DNA from: Amycolatopsis nigrescens CSC17Ta-90
GTDB taxonomy: Bacteria; Actinomycetota; Actinomycetes; Mycobacteriales; Pseudonocardiaceae
Length of the DNA: 64,000 nt
Assembly (NCBI RefSeq): GCF_000384315.1
Contig: NZ_ARVW01000001.1
Coordinates: 6,488,501 to 6,552,500, forward strand
Direction of reading: 5' to 3'
The position numbers and the translations under genes were made by a program. Under the pieces are notes generated by a model. That model ran no database searches, was not told the DNA's origin, and worked only from the letters and a program-made list of their open reading frames with translations. This document shows, piece after piece, positions 15,094 through 24,671 of this stretch. How positions within the stretch are numbered: position 1 is the first letter of the stretch; every line of letters starts with the position of its first letter.

Positions 15094-15378
15094 CCGTCTC
15101 ACCGTAGCGGCATCGGCCGTACCGCCGCGCGCGACTCTTCCGGTGTCCGTCCCGGGCGCCGCGAGGGCCGCTATATCCTGGTCGGGACGCTGCTCGACCC
15201 GAGCGTCAGCGGAGGGGGAGCGGCCACCGGCCGCGCTCACCGCGCCGGTGCTCGCCGGCCGCCTGACCAGGCCGGACAACCGCAGAATCCGCCGGCTCCC
15301 GTTTCTGTCGGTGGTGCGACTTAGCATGGAAGCGGCCTGCCATCTAGGCCGTCGTATTTCCAGTGAAGGGACCTACGC

Positions 15379-18234
15379 GTGGCTGATCGCCTCGTTGTTC
15401 GCGGCGCGCGCGAGCACAATCTCCGCGGTGTCGACATCGACCTGCCGCGGGACAGCCTGATCGTGTTCACCGGGCTGTCCGGCTCCGGCAAGTCGAGCCT
15501 CGCCTTCGACACCATCTTCGCTGAGGGCCAGCGGCGTTACGTGGAGTCGCTGTCCGCCTACGCCCGGCAGTTCCTCGGTCAGATGGACAAACCGGACGTG
15601 GACTTCATCGAGGGCCTGTCGCCCGCGGTCTCCATCGACCAGAAGTCCACCTCGCGGAACCCGCGTTCCACCGTGGGCACCATCACCGAGGTCTACGACT
15701 ACCTCCGCCTGCTCTACGCCAGGGCCGGCAAGGCGCACTGCCCGCAGTGCGGCGAGGCGATCAGCAAGCAGACCCCGCAGCAGATCGTGGACCAGGTGCT
15801 CGACATGGACGAGGGCCTCCGGTTCCAGGTGCTCGCACCGGTGATCCGCGGCCGCAAGGGCGAGTACCTCGACCTGTTCGCCAACCTGCAGCAGCAGGGT
15901 TACTCCCGGGCCAGGGTGGACGGCGCGGTCTACCCGCTGACCGACCCGCCGAAGCTCAAGAAGCAGGAGAAGCACCACATCGGCGTGGTGATCGACAGGC
16001 TCTCCGTGAAGAGCAGTTCGAAGCAGCGGCTCACCGACTCGGTGGAGACCGCGCTCAGGCTGGCCGACGGCCTGATCGAGCTGGAGTTCGTGGACCTGCC
16101 GGAGAACGACCCGCACCGCATCCGCGGCTTCTCCGAGAACCTGGCCTGCCCGAACGGCCACCCGCTGGCCATCGAGGACCTCGAACCGCGTTCCTTCTCC
16201 TTCAACTCGCCCTACGGCGCCTGCCCCGAGTGCACCGGGATCGGCGTGCGCAAGGAGGTCGACCCGGAGCTGGTGGTGCCGGACGACGAGCTGTCCCTGC
16301 GGGACGGCGCGATCGCGCCTTGGGCCGGCGGACAGAGCGCGGACTACTTCCAGCGGCTGCTCGAGTCGCTGTCCGAGACCATCGGCTTCCGGATGGACAC
16401 CCCGTGGCGGCGGCTGACGGCCAAGGTGCAGAAGGCGGTGCTGCACGGCGTCGACGAGCAGGTGCACGTCCGCTACCGCAACCGGTACGGCCGCCAGCGC
16501 TCCTACTACGCGAACTTCGAGGGCGTGATCCCGTTCCTGGAGCGGCGCCAGGAGCAGACCGAGTCCGAGTACATGCGGGAGCGGTACGAGGGCTACATGC
16601 GCGAGGTGCCCTGCCCCGCCTGCCAGGGCACCCGGCTCAAGCCGGAGATCCTGGCGGTCACCCTCGAGCACGAGACCCGCGGCGAGCGATCCATCGCCGA
16701 GGTGTGCGCGCTGTCCATCGCGGAGGCGTCCGAGTTCCTCGACGAGCTGAAGCTCGGCCAGCGCGAGGCGATGATCGCCGGCGCGGTGCTCAAGGAGATC
16801 CAGGCCAGGCTGCGCTTCCTGCTCGACGTCGGGCTGACCTACCTGTCGCTGGACCGGGCCTCCGGCACGCTCTCCGGCGGCGAGGCGCAGCGCATCCGGC
16901 TGGCCACGCAGATCGGCTCCGGCCTGGTCGGCGTGCTCTACGTGCTGGACGAGCCGTCCATCGGCCTGCACCAGCGGGACAACCACCGGCTGATCGAGAC
17001 GCTGACCAGGCTGCGCGACCTCGGCAACACGCTGATCGTGGTGGAGCACGACGAGGACACCATCCGGTCCAGCGACTGGGTGGTGGACATCGGCCCCGGC
17101 GCCGGCGAGCACGGTGGCCACATCGTGCACAGCGGCCCGTTCAAGAAACTCTTGCGCAGCAAGGAGTCGCTGACCGGTCAGTACCTTTCCGGGCGCAGGA
17201 CCATCGAGCTGCCGTCGATCCGCCGGCCGCCGGACAAGAAGCGCCAGCTCACCGTGGTGGGTGCCCGCGAGCACAACCTGCGCGGGATCGACGTGTCCTT
17301 CCCGCTCGGCTGCCTGGTCTCGATCACCGGGGTCTCCGGCTCCGGTAAGTCCACTTTGGTCAACGACATCCTGGCCACCGTGCTGGCGAACAAGCTCAAC
17401 GGGGCCCGGCAGGTGCCCGGCAGGCACACCAGGGTCAAGGGCCTCGACCAGGTGGACAAGCTGGTCCGGGTGGACCAGTCGCCGATCGGCCGCACCCCGC
17501 GTTCCAACCCGGCGACCTACACCGGGGTGTGGGACCACGTCCGCAAGCTGTTCGCCTCCACCACCGAGGCCAAGGTCCGCGGTTACCAGCAGGGCCGGTT
17601 CTCCTTCAACGTCAAGGGCGGCCGTTGCGAGGCCTGCGCCGGCGACGGCACGATCAAGATCGAGATGAACTTCCTGCCGGACGTGTACGTGCCGTGCGAG
17701 GTCTGCAAGGGCGCGCGCTACAACCGCGAGACGCTGGAAGTGCACTACAAGGGCAAGACCGTGTCCGAGGTGCTGGACATGCCGATCGAAGAGGCCGCGG
17801 ACTTCTTCGAACCGATCAAGGCGATCCACCGGCACCTGCAGACCCTGGTGGACGTCGGGCTCGGCTACGTGCGGCTCGGCCAGCCCGCGCCGACCCTGTC
17901 CGGCGGTGAGGCGCAGCGGGTGAAGCTGGCCAGCGAGCTGCAGAAGCGGTCCACCGGCAAAACCGTGTACGTGCTCGACGAGCCGACCACCGGCTTGCAC
18001 TTCGAGGACATCCGCAAGCTGCTCGGCGTGATCAACGGCTTGGTGGACAAGGGAAACACCGTGATCGTCATCGAGCACAACCTGGACGTGATCAAGACTT
18101 CGGACTGGATCGTGGACATGGGGCCGGAAGGCGGCTCCGGCGGCGGCATGGTGGTCGCCGAGGGCTCGCCGGAGCAGGTGGCGGATCAGGACGAGAGCTA
18201 CACCGGTCAGTTCCTCAAGCAGGTGCTGGCCTGA
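15379..18234 (+). CDS. uvrA: Excinuclease ABC subunit UvrA
   Basis: 951 residues, full-length UvrA, the damage-recognising ATPase of nucleotide excision repair that loads UvrB. Two ABC modules are seen: Walker [10 protein letters not shown] (~residue 32) with signature [17 protein letters not shown], and Walker [10 protein letters not shown] (~residue 652) with [15 protein letters not shown]. Zinc-binding segments include ACPECTGIG and the CEACAGDG...[10 protein letters not shown] module. GTG 15379 follows AAGGGAC. No GAAC-N4-GTTC type LexA box was found in the 285-bp upstream gap, so SOS control is not evident. Confidence 0.98.
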   Translation: MADRLVVRGAREHNLRGVDIDLPRDSLIVFTGLSGSGKSSLAFDTIFAEGQRRYVESLSAYARQFLGQMDKPDVDFIEGLSPAVSIDQKSTSRNPRSTVGTITEVYDYLRLLYARAGKAHCPQCGEAISKQTPQQIVDQVLDMDEGLRFQVLAPVIRGRKGEYLDLFANLQQQGYSRARVDGAVYPLTDPPKLKKQEKHHIGVVIDRLSVKSSSKQRLTDSVETALRLADGLIELEFVDLPENDPHRIRGFSENLACPNGHPLAIEDLEPRSFSFNSPYGACPECTGIGVRKEVDPELVVPDDELSLRDGAIAPWAGGQSADYFQRLLESLSETIGFRMDTPWRRLTAKVQKAVLHGVDEQVHVRYRNRYGRQRSYYANFEGVIPFLERRQEQTESEYMRERYEGYMREVPCPACQGTRLKPEILAVTLEHETRGERSIAEVCALSIAEASEFLDELKLGQREAMIAGAVLKEIQARLRFLLDVGLTYLSLDRASGTLSGGEAQRIRLATQIGSGLVGVLYVLDEPSIGLHQRDNHRLIETLTRLRDLGNTLIVVEHDEDTIRSSDWVVDIGPGAGEHGGHIVHSGPFKKLLRSKESLTGQYLSGRRTIELPSIRRPPDKKRQLTVVGAREHNLRGIDVSFPLGCLVSITGVSGSGKSTLVNDILATVLANKLNGARQVPGRHTRVKGLDQVDKLVRVDQSPIGRTPRSNPATYTGVWDHVRKLFASTTEAKVRGYQQGRFSFNVKGGRCEACAGDGTIKIEMNFLPDVYVPCEVCKGARYNRETLEVHYKGKTVSEVLDMPIEEAADFFEPIKAIHRHLQTLVDVGLGYVRLGQPAPTLSGGEAQRVKLASELQKRSTGKTVYVLDEPTTGLHFEDIRKLLGVINGLVDKGNTVIVIEHNLDVIKTSDWIVDMGPEGGSGGGMVVAEGSPEQVADQDESYTGQFLKQVLA

Positions 18235-18335
18235 AAAAGCAGGGGAACCCCTGAACCGTCCCGCGAAAGCGGACGTGTGCTTGGTGTTGACCGGTCACCG
18301 CGGCAGGTGCGGGGCCGAACACCAGGAGGTTCCCG

Positions 18336-18881
18336 ATGACCAGGACCCGGATCGCACTCGTTTCCGCGACGGCCGCCGCCTTGGCGCTGCTGACCGCCTG
18401 CGACGGCTACGGCTCGTCCAGCGGTGACGCTCCCGCGTCGCCGACCGCCGACGGCGGGCAGGGCGCGGCCACGACCGGTGGCAGTCTCGCGGTCGCCGAG
18501 GTGGGCGGCCTCGGCGAGGTCGTCACCGCGTCGGACGGCCGCACGCTGTACCGCTTCGACAAGGACACCGCGAATCCCCCGGTGTCCCACTGCCACGGTG
18601 ACTGCGCGGCGCAGTGGCCGCCGCTGCTGGCCGGAGAGAGCATGCCGCCGGCGGCCGGGATCGACCCTGCCCTGCTCGGCACCGCCACCCGCGAGGACGG
18701 CGCCGAGCAGGTCACCCTGAACGGCTGGCCGTTGTACCGGTATGCCAAGGACAGCGCGGCCGGGGATGTGAAGGGCCACGGTGTCGGCGGCACCTGGTTC
18801 GCCGCCACCCCCGAAGGCAAGAAGGCCGCTTCGGTGCTACCCAAGCCGAGCCCAGGGGACGGCGGCGGCTACGGCTACTGA
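18336..18881 (+). CDS. COG4315-type secreted lipoprotein
   Basis: 181 residues. Signal peptide with lipobox LLTAC, mature Cys at ~22, then a Ser/Gly-rich linker and two copies of the Yx(F/W/Y)xxD repeat (LYRFDKD, LYRYAKD) with the CHGDCAAQWPPLLA motif. Family members are surface lipoproteins of unknown function. GGAGG lies before ATG 18336. The following ECF sigma/anti-sigma pair may control it, as a neighbour. Confidence 0.85.
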   Translation: MTRTRIALVSATAAALALLTACDGYGSSSGDAPASPTADGGQGAATTGGSLAVAEVGGLGEVVTASDGRTLYRFDKDTANPPVSHCHGDCAAQWPPLLAGESMPPAAGIDPALLGTATREDGAEQVTLNGWPLYRYAKDSAAGDVKGHGVGGTWFAATPEGKKAASVLPKPSPGDGGGYGY

Positions 18882-19009
18882 CGGCTCACACGCGGAGCGG
18901 GCGGTGGCGGATGAACGCGGCGGTGATTGCGGCGGAAAGACCCTTTTCGGGCCCGGATCTTGCAGTACTGTCTTCGCCTACCGCGGAATTCGCGGCATCC
19001 GGGGCAGCG

Positions 19010-19036
19010 GGTGAACTGGGTGAATTGGGTGAGAGG
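19010..19036. repeat. 9-bp tandem repeat at the sigma-factor translation start
   Basis: GGTGAACTG, GGTGAATTG and GGTGAGAGG in tandem; the last unit supplies the GAGAGG ribosome-binding site for the GTG at 19043. Confidence 0.5.
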
Positions 19037-19042
19037 ACAGGG

Positions 19043-19585
19043 GTGTCGATCGCAGGCAGGCGGAGGCGGCGGGCGCCGGGTGAGGAACTGATCCGCGAGC
19101 TCTACCGGGAACACGGCCGCAGCCTGCTGGCCTACGCCACCCGCCTCACCGGCGACCGGGCCGCCGCCGAGGACGTCGTGCAGGAAACCCTGCTTCGCGC
19201 CTGGAAGCACGCCGACGCGCTGGAGAGCGGCAAGGGCTCGGTGCGCGGCTGGCTGCTCACCGTGGCCCGCAACATCATCACCGACCGGGTGCGGGCCAGG
19301 GCGGCGCGGCCGCCGGAGGTCGGCGAACAGGTCGGACCGGCGGACAGCGCGGTCCGGGACCACGCCCAGGAGGTCGTCGACTCGATGGCGGTGCTCGGCG
19401 CGATGGACCGGCTCTCCGGTGAGCACCGCGAGGTGCTGGTGGAGATCTACTACCGGGGCCGCACGGTCGCCGAAGCGGCGCAAAGGCTGGGTGTCGCCCC
19501 GGGTACCGTGAAATCCCGGTCCTACTACGCGTTGCGCGCGCTGCGCGCGGCGATGTCCGGCGGCGGAACGGAGGTGACCCGATGA
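19043..19585 (+). CDS. ECF-type RNA polymerase sigma factor (SigL-like)
   Basis: 180 residues. Region 2 (LIRELYREHGRSLLAYATRLTGDRAAAEDVVQETLLRAWKH) and region 4 (LSGEHREVLVEIYYRGRTVAEAAQRLGVAPGTVKSRSYYALRALR) are clear. GTG 19043 follows GAGAGG at 6 nt; an in-frame ATG at 18911 would add 44 poorly conserved residues. The stop overlaps the start of the zinc anti-sigma gene, the same order as sigL-rslA in mycobacteria, so it is probably held inactive by that membrane protein until a redox or envelope signal. Confidence 0.9.
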   Translation: MSIAGRRRRRAPGEELIRELYREHGRSLLAYATRLTGDRAAAEDVVQETLLRAWKHADALESGKGSVRGWLLTVARNIITDRVRARAARPPEVGEQVGPADSAVRDHAQEVVDSMAVLGAMDRLSGEHREVLVEIYYRGRTVAEAAQRLGVAPGTVKSRSYYALRALRAAMSGGGTEVTR

Positions 19586-20280
19586 GCGCGGTGGAACACG
19601 ACCACGCCCAGCTGGGTGCCTACGTGCTCGGGGTGCTCGAGCCGGACGAGGCGGCCCGGTTCGAGGTCCATCTCGCGTCCTGCCCGCGGTGCCGCCGGGA
19701 GGTCGCCGAACTGGCCGAGCTCCGCACCGGACTGGACGAGGTGCCGCCGGAGGCGTTCCTGGACGGGCCGCCGGAGGACGGCGACCTGCTGCTGCAGCGC
19801 ACCTTGCGGGCCGCGCGGGAGCCGGCGGCCGCGCCGTCTCGCCGACCTTGGGCGCTGGTCGCCGGTGCGGCCGCGGTGCTGGTGGCCGCCGCACTCGGGG
19901 CCGGGGTGCTGATCGGCAGGGGCACGGTGGACACCAACGTGGCCGGCCCACCGCCCGCGACCTCGACCCCGCCGGGGGCGCGTGCGCTCACCGCCGCCGA
20001 CCCGGCCACCGGGGCCAGGATGGTGGCCACGGTGACCCCGGCGGCCGGCTGGGTGCGGGTCCACGTCGCGGTCGAAGGCGTCCGCGAAGGCGAACGGTGC
20101 CGGCTGGTCGTGCGGTCGAAGCAGGGGGAGCAGGTGGTCGCCGGCAGCTGGGTGGTGTCGGCGAAGGCGGAGAAGGAAGGCACCGGACTGGACGGCTCGG
20201 CGCTGATCCCGCCGGACCAGGTCGCCTCGGTGGACGTGGTCACCACGGACGGCCGGAAGATCGTGTCCGCCTCGGCGTGA
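19582..20280 (+). CDS. Zinc anti-sigma factor, membrane-anchored
   Basis: 232 residues. The N-terminal ZAS motif HxxxCxxC is seen as HLASCPRC (~residues 33-40) with an upstream His in HDHAQLGAYVLG. One transmembrane helix (ALVAGAAAVLVAAALGAGVLIG) is followed by an extracytoplasmic domain with a beta-rich, DUF2275/anti-sigma-K-like layout. ATGA overlap with the sigma gene gives coupled translation. RslA-type proteins release their sigma factor when the zinc site is oxidised. Confidence 0.9.
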   Translation: MSAVEHDHAQLGAYVLGVLEPDEAARFEVHLASCPRCRREVAELAELRTGLDEVPPEAFLDGPPEDGDLLLQRTLRAAREPAAAPSRRPWALVAGAAAVLVAAALGAGVLIGRGTVDTNVAGPPPATSTPPGARALTAADPATGARMVATVTPAAGWVRVHVAVEGVREGERCRLVVRSKQGEQVVAGSWVVSAKAEKEGTGLDGSALIPPDQVASVDVVTTDGRKIVSASA

Positions 20281-20296
20281 CGGGCATACTGGCCGG

Positions 20297-20743
20297 ATGA
20301 GCCAGCACCGGTACCGGTTCCGCACCGACTGGCAGCTGCGGGCGCCGGTCAGCGCGGTGTTCGCGGCCGCGGTGGACCTGGCGAACTACCCCGCCTGGTG
20401 GCCGGACGTGCGGGCGGTGCGCAAGGTGGACGAGGACACCGCCGAACTGCTCTGCCGGTCGACCCTGCCCTACAGCCTGGTGTTGCGGATGCATCGGGCG
20501 GAACAGGACGAGCCGTCCGGGCGGCTCCGGGTGACCCTCAGCGGCGACCTGGAGGGAGTGCTGGCCGGGCACGTCTCCGCGCGGGACGGCGGCACTCGGC
20601 TGCTGATCACCCAGGAGGTGGTCGCGCGGAAGAAGCTGCTCCGGCGGCTGGGCCCGGTGGCCCGTCCGCTGTTCGAGGTGAACCACACGCTGATGATGCG
20701 GCGCGGCCAACGCCAGCTCCAGGCCTACCTGAACGGCAAATAG
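20297..20743 (+). CDS. SRPBCC-family protein
   Basis: 148 residues with the START/polyketide-cyclase-like opening FRTDWQLRAPVSAVFAAAVDLANYPAWWPDVRAVRK, a beta-sheet core and a C-terminal helix. Such proteins bind hydrophobic ligands in a helix-grip pocket. Only 16 bp after the anti-sigma gene, so probably the third gene of that operon. Its stop codon sits within the stem of the terminator at 20737-20788. Confidence 0.8.
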   Translation: MSQHRYRFRTDWQLRAPVSAVFAAAVDLANYPAWWPDVRAVRKVDEDTAELLCRSTLPYSLVLRMHRAEQDEPSGRLRVTLSGDLEGVLAGHVSARDGGTRLLITQEVVARKKLLRRLGPVARPLFEVNHTLMMRRGQRQLQAYLNGK

Positions 20744-20788
20744 CCGGCTTTTTGCCCTTTGACGTGAGGGCGAAAAGCCGGCTATTTG
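20737..20788. terminator. Bidirectional terminator hairpin
   Basis: 22-bp arms (20737-20758 and 20767-20788) with one mismatch and an 8-nt loop, between the convergent SRPBCC and dctA genes. Confidence 0.8.
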
Positions 20789-20796
20789 CCTGGGGG

Positions 20797-22161
20797 TTAG
20801 GCGGGGGTGAGGGTTTTTTCGGGGGTGGGATCGGGTTCGGGGTGGCCGTCGTCCACGAGGGTGGCCTCGTTGAACGGGTCCTCGCCGGAGAACACCCGTT
20901 TGGCCTGCTCGGGGTCGAACTCCTTGGTCCAGTTGCCGATCAGCACGGTGGCCACCGCGTTGCCGGCGAAGTTGGTCAGGGCACGGGCCTCGGACATGAA
21001 CCGGTCGATGCCGAGGATGAAACCGACGCCGTCGACCAGCTCGGGCCGGTGCGACTGCAGGCCGGCGGCGAGGGTGGCGATGCCGGCGCCGCTCACCCCG
21101 GCGGCACCCTTGGACGCGATGATCATGAACAGCAGCAGGGTGATCTGCTCGCTCACCGGCAGCGGGCTGCCCTGCGCGGTGGCCACGAACAGGGTGGCCA
21201 TGGTCAGGTAGATCGCGGTGCCGTCCAGGTTGAACGAGTAGCCGGTGGGCACCGTGATGCCGACCACCGGCTTGCTCACCCCGAGGTGCTCCATCTTCGC
21301 GATCAGCCGCGGCAGCGCCGACTCCGACGAAGAGGTGGACACGATGAGCAGGAACTCGCGGGCCAGGTACCGCAGCAGGGACAGGATGTTGACCCTGGCG
21401 CCGAGCCAGAGCACCGCGGCGAGCACGACGAACACGAAGACAAGGCAGGTCGCGTAGAAGCCGAGCATGATCACGGCGAGGCTCTTGAGCGCGTCCCAGC
21501 CGGTCTCGCCGACGACGGCGGCGATGGCACCGAACGCGCCGACCGGCGCGGCCCACATGATCATCGCCAGGATGCGGAACACCAGCCGCTGGATGTGCTC
21601 GACCCCGCGCAGGATCGGGGCACCCTTGGGACCGAGCTTCTGCAGGGCGAACCCGGCGAGCAGGGCGACCAGCAGGGTCTGCAGCACCGAGCCTTCGGTG
21701 AAGGCGGAGACCATGCTTTCCGGGATGATGCCGAGCAGGAAGTCGGTGGTGCCCTCGGCGCCTTCGGCTTGCTTCTGGACCTTGGCCGCGTCGCTGGGGT
21801 CGAGGTGCAGGCCGGCGCCGGGGTGCAGCAGGTTGCCCACCACGAGGCCGATGGCCAGCGCGAAGGTGGACATGAGCAGGAAGTAGCCGATGGCGAGGAG
21901 GCCGACCTTGCCGACCTTCGCCGCCTTCGCCACCGACCCGATGCCGAGCACGATGGTGCAGAAGATGATCGGGGAGATCATCATCTTGATCAGGTTCACG
22001 AACCCGGTGCCCAGCGGTTTGAGTTCCTTGCCGAGGTCGGGGGCCACGAAGCCGACGATGACGCCGAGCACCACCGCGGCGACGACGGCGATGTACAGGT
22101 AGTGCATCCGATCCCGGCGGCGGGGCGGTGCCGCCGGGTCGGTGCTAGTCGGTGAGGGCAC
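20797..22161 (-). CDS. dctA: Dicarboxylate/cation symporter DctA
   Basis: 454 residues with the glutamate/dicarboxylate symporter fold: SSSESALPRLIAKMEHLGVSK (re-entrant loop 1), PTGYSFNLDGTAIYLTMATLF (helix 7, NMDGT-type motif), SKGAAGVSGAG (loop 2) and DRFMSEARALTNFAGNAVAT (helix 8). It imports C4-dicarboxylates such as succinate, fumarate and malate with cations. GTG 22161 follows GGAGG. The divergent CitA/CitB-type two-component system is the likely inducer. Confidence 0.9.
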   Translation of the reverse strand: MPSPTSTDPAAPPRRRDRMHYLYIAVVAAVVLGVIVGFVAPDLGKELKPLGTGFVNLIKMMISPIIFCTIVLGIGSVAKAAKVGKVGLLAIGYFLLMSTFALAIGLVVGNLLHPGAGLHLDPSDAAKVQKQAEGAEGTTDFLLGIIPESMVSAFTEGSVLQTLLVALLAGFALQKLGPKGAPILRGVEHIQRLVFRILAMIMWAAPVGAFGAIAAVVGETGWDALKSLAVIMLGFYATCLVFVFVVLAAVLWLGARVNILSLLRYLAREFLLIVSTSSSESALPRLIAKMEHLGVSKPVVGITVPTGYSFNLDGTAIYLTMATLFVATAQGSPLPVSEQITLLLFMIIASKGAAGVSGAGIATLAAGLQSHRPELVDGVGFILGIDRFMSEARALTNFAGNAVATVLIGNWTKEFDPEQAKRVFSGEDPFNEATLVDDGHPEPDPTPEKTLTPA

Positions 22162-22304
22162 CGTTGCCTCCAGCTGGAACAGCCACGCCCTCGTCGGCGT
22201 GGGTCGCAGGTCACTATCCGCAACGCTATGAGCCCGGTCACGCTTCTGTTCATTGAGTTAACAGCGGGTTGCCCGACCGGGGCGGCCGAGCCGTGTGCTG
22301 GTAT

Positions 22305-23948
22305 GTGCGGGTGCGCACCTTGGAACGACGGCCGTGGAGCGTGGCCAGGCAGCTGCTCGTGCTCCAGGTGCTGGTGCTCGCCGTGCTGGTGGCCAGCGGA
22401 CTGGTGCTCGCCTACCTGGACGCGCAGGACGCCGCGGAGAGCAGGGCGACCGACGAGGTGGTCGCGGTGGCCACCACGGTCGCCGGCTCACCGGCGCTGC
22501 CGGCCGCGCTCACCGGCGACGCGCCGAGCCGGCAGCTGCAGCCGTTCGCCGAGCGGATCAGGGTGGCCAACGGCGTCGACTTCATCACCATCATGAGCCC
22601 GGACGGGATCCGCTACACCCACCCGAACCCGGCGCTGATCGGCCAGCGGTTCCTCGGCAACACCGCGGATGCCTTGCGCGGCAAGGTATTCACCGAAACC
22701 TATACCGGCACCCTCGGCGCGTCGGTGCGCGCGGTGGTGCCCGTCTTCGGCCCCGAAGGCGACCACGGCGCGGTGATCGCGCTGGTCAGCGTCGGCATCA
22801 CGGTGCAGGCAATCTCCACCGAGCTGCGGGAACGGCTGTGGACGCTGTTCATCGTCGCGGGTGCGGTGCTGGCCGCCGGGATCGGCGGCAGCGTGCTGGT
22901 CAGCGCCAGGCTCCGGCGGCAGACGAGGGGAGTGGCGCCGGCCCAGCTCAGCCGCATGTTCGAGTACTACGAGGCGATCCTGCACGCGGTGCGGGAGGGC
23001 CTGGTGCTGGTGGATGCGAACGGAAAGGTCGCCCTGTGCAACGACGGCGCCCGCGAGCTGCTCGGCCTCGGCGGCGAGCTGGGCGGCAAGCCGGTCGCTG
23101 AGCTGGACCTGGCGCCCGAGCTGGCGGCCACGTTCACCGCGGCCGAGCCGCACACCGACGAGATCCACGTGACCGACTCCCGGGTCCTGCTGGTGAACAC
23201 CGTGCCGGTGCGCTCGCGGGACCGGGCGATGGGCACCGTGGTGACCCTGCGGGACCACACCGACCTGCAGACGCTCACCGGTGAGCTGGACACCGTGCGC
23301 GGGTTCACCGAGTCGCTGCGCTCCCAGGCGCACGAGGCGTCCAACCGGCTGCACACCGTGGTCTCGCTGGTGGAGATCGGCAAGCCGGAGCAGGCGGTCG
23401 AGTTCGCCACCGCGGAGCTGGCGATCGCGCAGCGGCTCACCGACCGGGTGCTGGACGCGGTGACCGAGCCGGTGCTGGCCGCGCTGCTGCTGGGCAAGGC
23501 AGCGGAGGCCAGCGAGCGCGGGGTCGAGCTGGAGCTCACCCCGGACACCGCGATCGACGACAGCGAGACCGCGATCCCCGCGCGCGACCTGGTCACCGTG
23601 CTCGGCAACCTGATCGACAACGCGATCGACGCGGCGGTCGAAGGAGCGGCGGAGCATCATGTTGGACACAGCCGGCCGAAGGTGGTGGTCACAGCGAAGA
23701 CCGAGGGCGACGAACTGCTGCTGCGCGTGGCCGACACCGGGCGCGGGATCAGCGAAGCGGCGATGCCGGAGCTGTTCCGGCGCGGCTGGTCCACCAAGCC
23801 GGCGGACGGTGCGGCCGGGCGGGGCCTCGGCCTAGCACTGGTCGGCCAGGCGGTGCGCCGCCACGGTGGCACCATCGAGGTGGGCGGCACCGGCGCGGGC
23901 GCGGTGTTCGTCGTGCGGCTGCCCGCCGGGCGGGAGGCCGGCTCGTGA
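22305..23948 (+). CDS. CitA/DcuS-type sensor histidine kinase
   Basis: About 547 residues. A first transmembrane helix (LLVLQVLVLAVLVASGLVLAY), an extracytoplasmic PAS-like domain with the family motif GIRYTHPNPALIGQRF, a second helix, a cytosolic PAS domain, a Spo0B-like phosphoacceptor segment (LRSQAHEASNRLHTVVSLVEIG) and an HATPase domain (NLIDNAIDA, DTGRGI, GRGLGLALV). It senses external C4-dicarboxylates or citrate. The start is uncertain: GTG 22293, 22305 or 22311 and TTG 22269 are all possible and none has a good ribosome-binding site. Overlaps the regulator gene by GTGA. Confidence 0.85.
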   Translation: MRVRTLERRPWSVARQLLVLQVLVLAVLVASGLVLAYLDAQDAAESRATDEVVAVATTVAGSPALPAALTGDAPSRQLQPFAERIRVANGVDFITIMSPDGIRYTHPNPALIGQRFLGNTADALRGKVFTETYTGTLGASVRAVVPVFGPEGDHGAVIALVSVGITVQAISTELRERLWTLFIVAGAVLAAGIGGSVLVSARLRRQTRGVAPAQLSRMFEYYEAILHAVREGLVLVDANGKVALCNDGARELLGLGGELGGKPVAELDLAPELAATFTAAEPHTDEIHVTDSRVLLVNTVPVRSRDRAMGTVVTLRDHTDLQTLTGELDTVRGFTESLRSQAHEASNRLHTVVSLVEIGKPEQAVEFATAELAIAQRLTDRVLDAVTEPVLAALLLGKAAEASERGVELELTPDTAIDDSETAIPARDLVTVLGNLIDNAIDAAVEGAAEHHVGHSRPKVVVTAKTEGDELLLRVADTGRGISEAAMPELFRRGWSTKPADGAAGRGLGLALVGQAVRRHGGTIEVGGTGAGAVFVVRLPAGREAGS

Positions 23949-24622
23949 TCAGCGTGCTGGTGGTGGAGGACGACCCGGTGGTGGCCGAGGCGCACCGGCA
24001 GTACGTGGCCAGGGTCCCCGGATTCGCGGTGTCCGGGGTGGTGCACTCCGGTGGCGACGCGCTCCGGTTCTGCGAGCGGGAGCAGGTCGACCTGATCCTG
24101 CTCGACTTCTACCTGCCGGACACGCACGGCCTTGCCATCTGCCGGGCGCTGCGGGCGGCGGGCAGCACGGCCGACGTGATCGCGGTGACCTCGGCCAGGG
24201 ACCTCGCGGTGGTCAAGGCCGCCGTTTCCGCGGGGGTGGTGCAGTACCTGCTCAAGCCGTTCACCTTTCCGACCCTGCGGGAGAAGCTGGAGCGGTACGC
24301 GCGGTTCCGGCAGAGCGTCGGTCAGCCGGGCGAGGCGGCCGACCAGGCCGATATCGACCGCGCCTTCGCCACCCTGCGCACCGCGGACAACCCGGGGCTG
24401 CCCAAGGGCATGAGCGGGGAGACGCTGGACGCGATCAGGGCCGCGCTGCGCCAGGCGGACGACGGGCTTTCGGCAGGCGCGGCGGCCACCGCCACCGGGG
24501 TGTCCAGGGTGACTGCGCGGCGGTACCTGGAGTACCTCGCCGACAACGGCATGGCCAGCCGCGAACCGCGCTACGGCCAGGTGGGCCGCCCCGAGGTCTG
24601 GTACCGCTCCCTGACGTCGTGA
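23945..24622 (+). CDS. CitB/DcuR-type response regulator
   Basis: 225 residues: receiver domain with the acidic pocket VVEDD, phosphoacceptor D54 (LILLDFYLPDTHG) and conserved Lys (YLLKPF), then a C-terminal helix-turn-helix (GAAATATGVSRVTARRYLEYL) typical of the CitB group. GTG 23945 overlaps the kinase stop. Expected to activate the divergent dctA gene when dicarboxylates are present. Confidence 0.9.
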   Translation: MISVLVVEDDPVVAEAHRQYVARVPGFAVSGVVHSGGDALRFCEREQVDLILLDFYLPDTHGLAICRALRAAGSTADVIAVTSARDLAVVKAAVSAGVVQYLLKPFTFPTLREKLERYARFRQSVGQPGEAADQADIDRAFATLRTADNPGLPKGMSGETLDAIRAALRQADDGLSAGAAATATGVSRVTARRYLEYLADNGMASREPRYGQVGRPEVWYRSLTS

Positions 24623-24664
24623 GTGGAAAGTGTTGCTCTGGCAACACTTTTCACTCACGACGTC
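24613..24664. terminator. Bidirectional terminator hairpin
   Basis: 24-bp arms (24613-24636 and 24641-24664) with one mismatch and a TCTG loop, between the convergent response-regulator and hexosaminidase genes. Confidence 0.8.
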
Positions 24665-24671
24665 GGTGCTG

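Noticed and set aside
15094..15378. LexA/SOS box before uvrA
   Set aside because: No GAAC-N4-GTTC-type palindrome; only weak -10-like TAGCAT near 15322.
15373..18078. Minus-strand open frame of 901 codons
   Set aside because: Antisense shadow of uvrA; composition HVQ-rich, no ribosome-binding site.
18240..18253. CAGGGG-AA-CCCCTG hairpin after uvrA as terminator
   Set aside because: Only 6-bp arms and a 2-nt loop; too weak compared with the other terminators here.
20805..22155. Plus-strand frames opposite dctA
   Set aside because: Antisense shadows; Gly/His/Asp-rich, no domains.
22182..22202. CCACGCC/GGCGTGG hairpin in the dctA leader
   Set aside because: Seven base pairs only and no conserved context; not called as a regulatory RNA.
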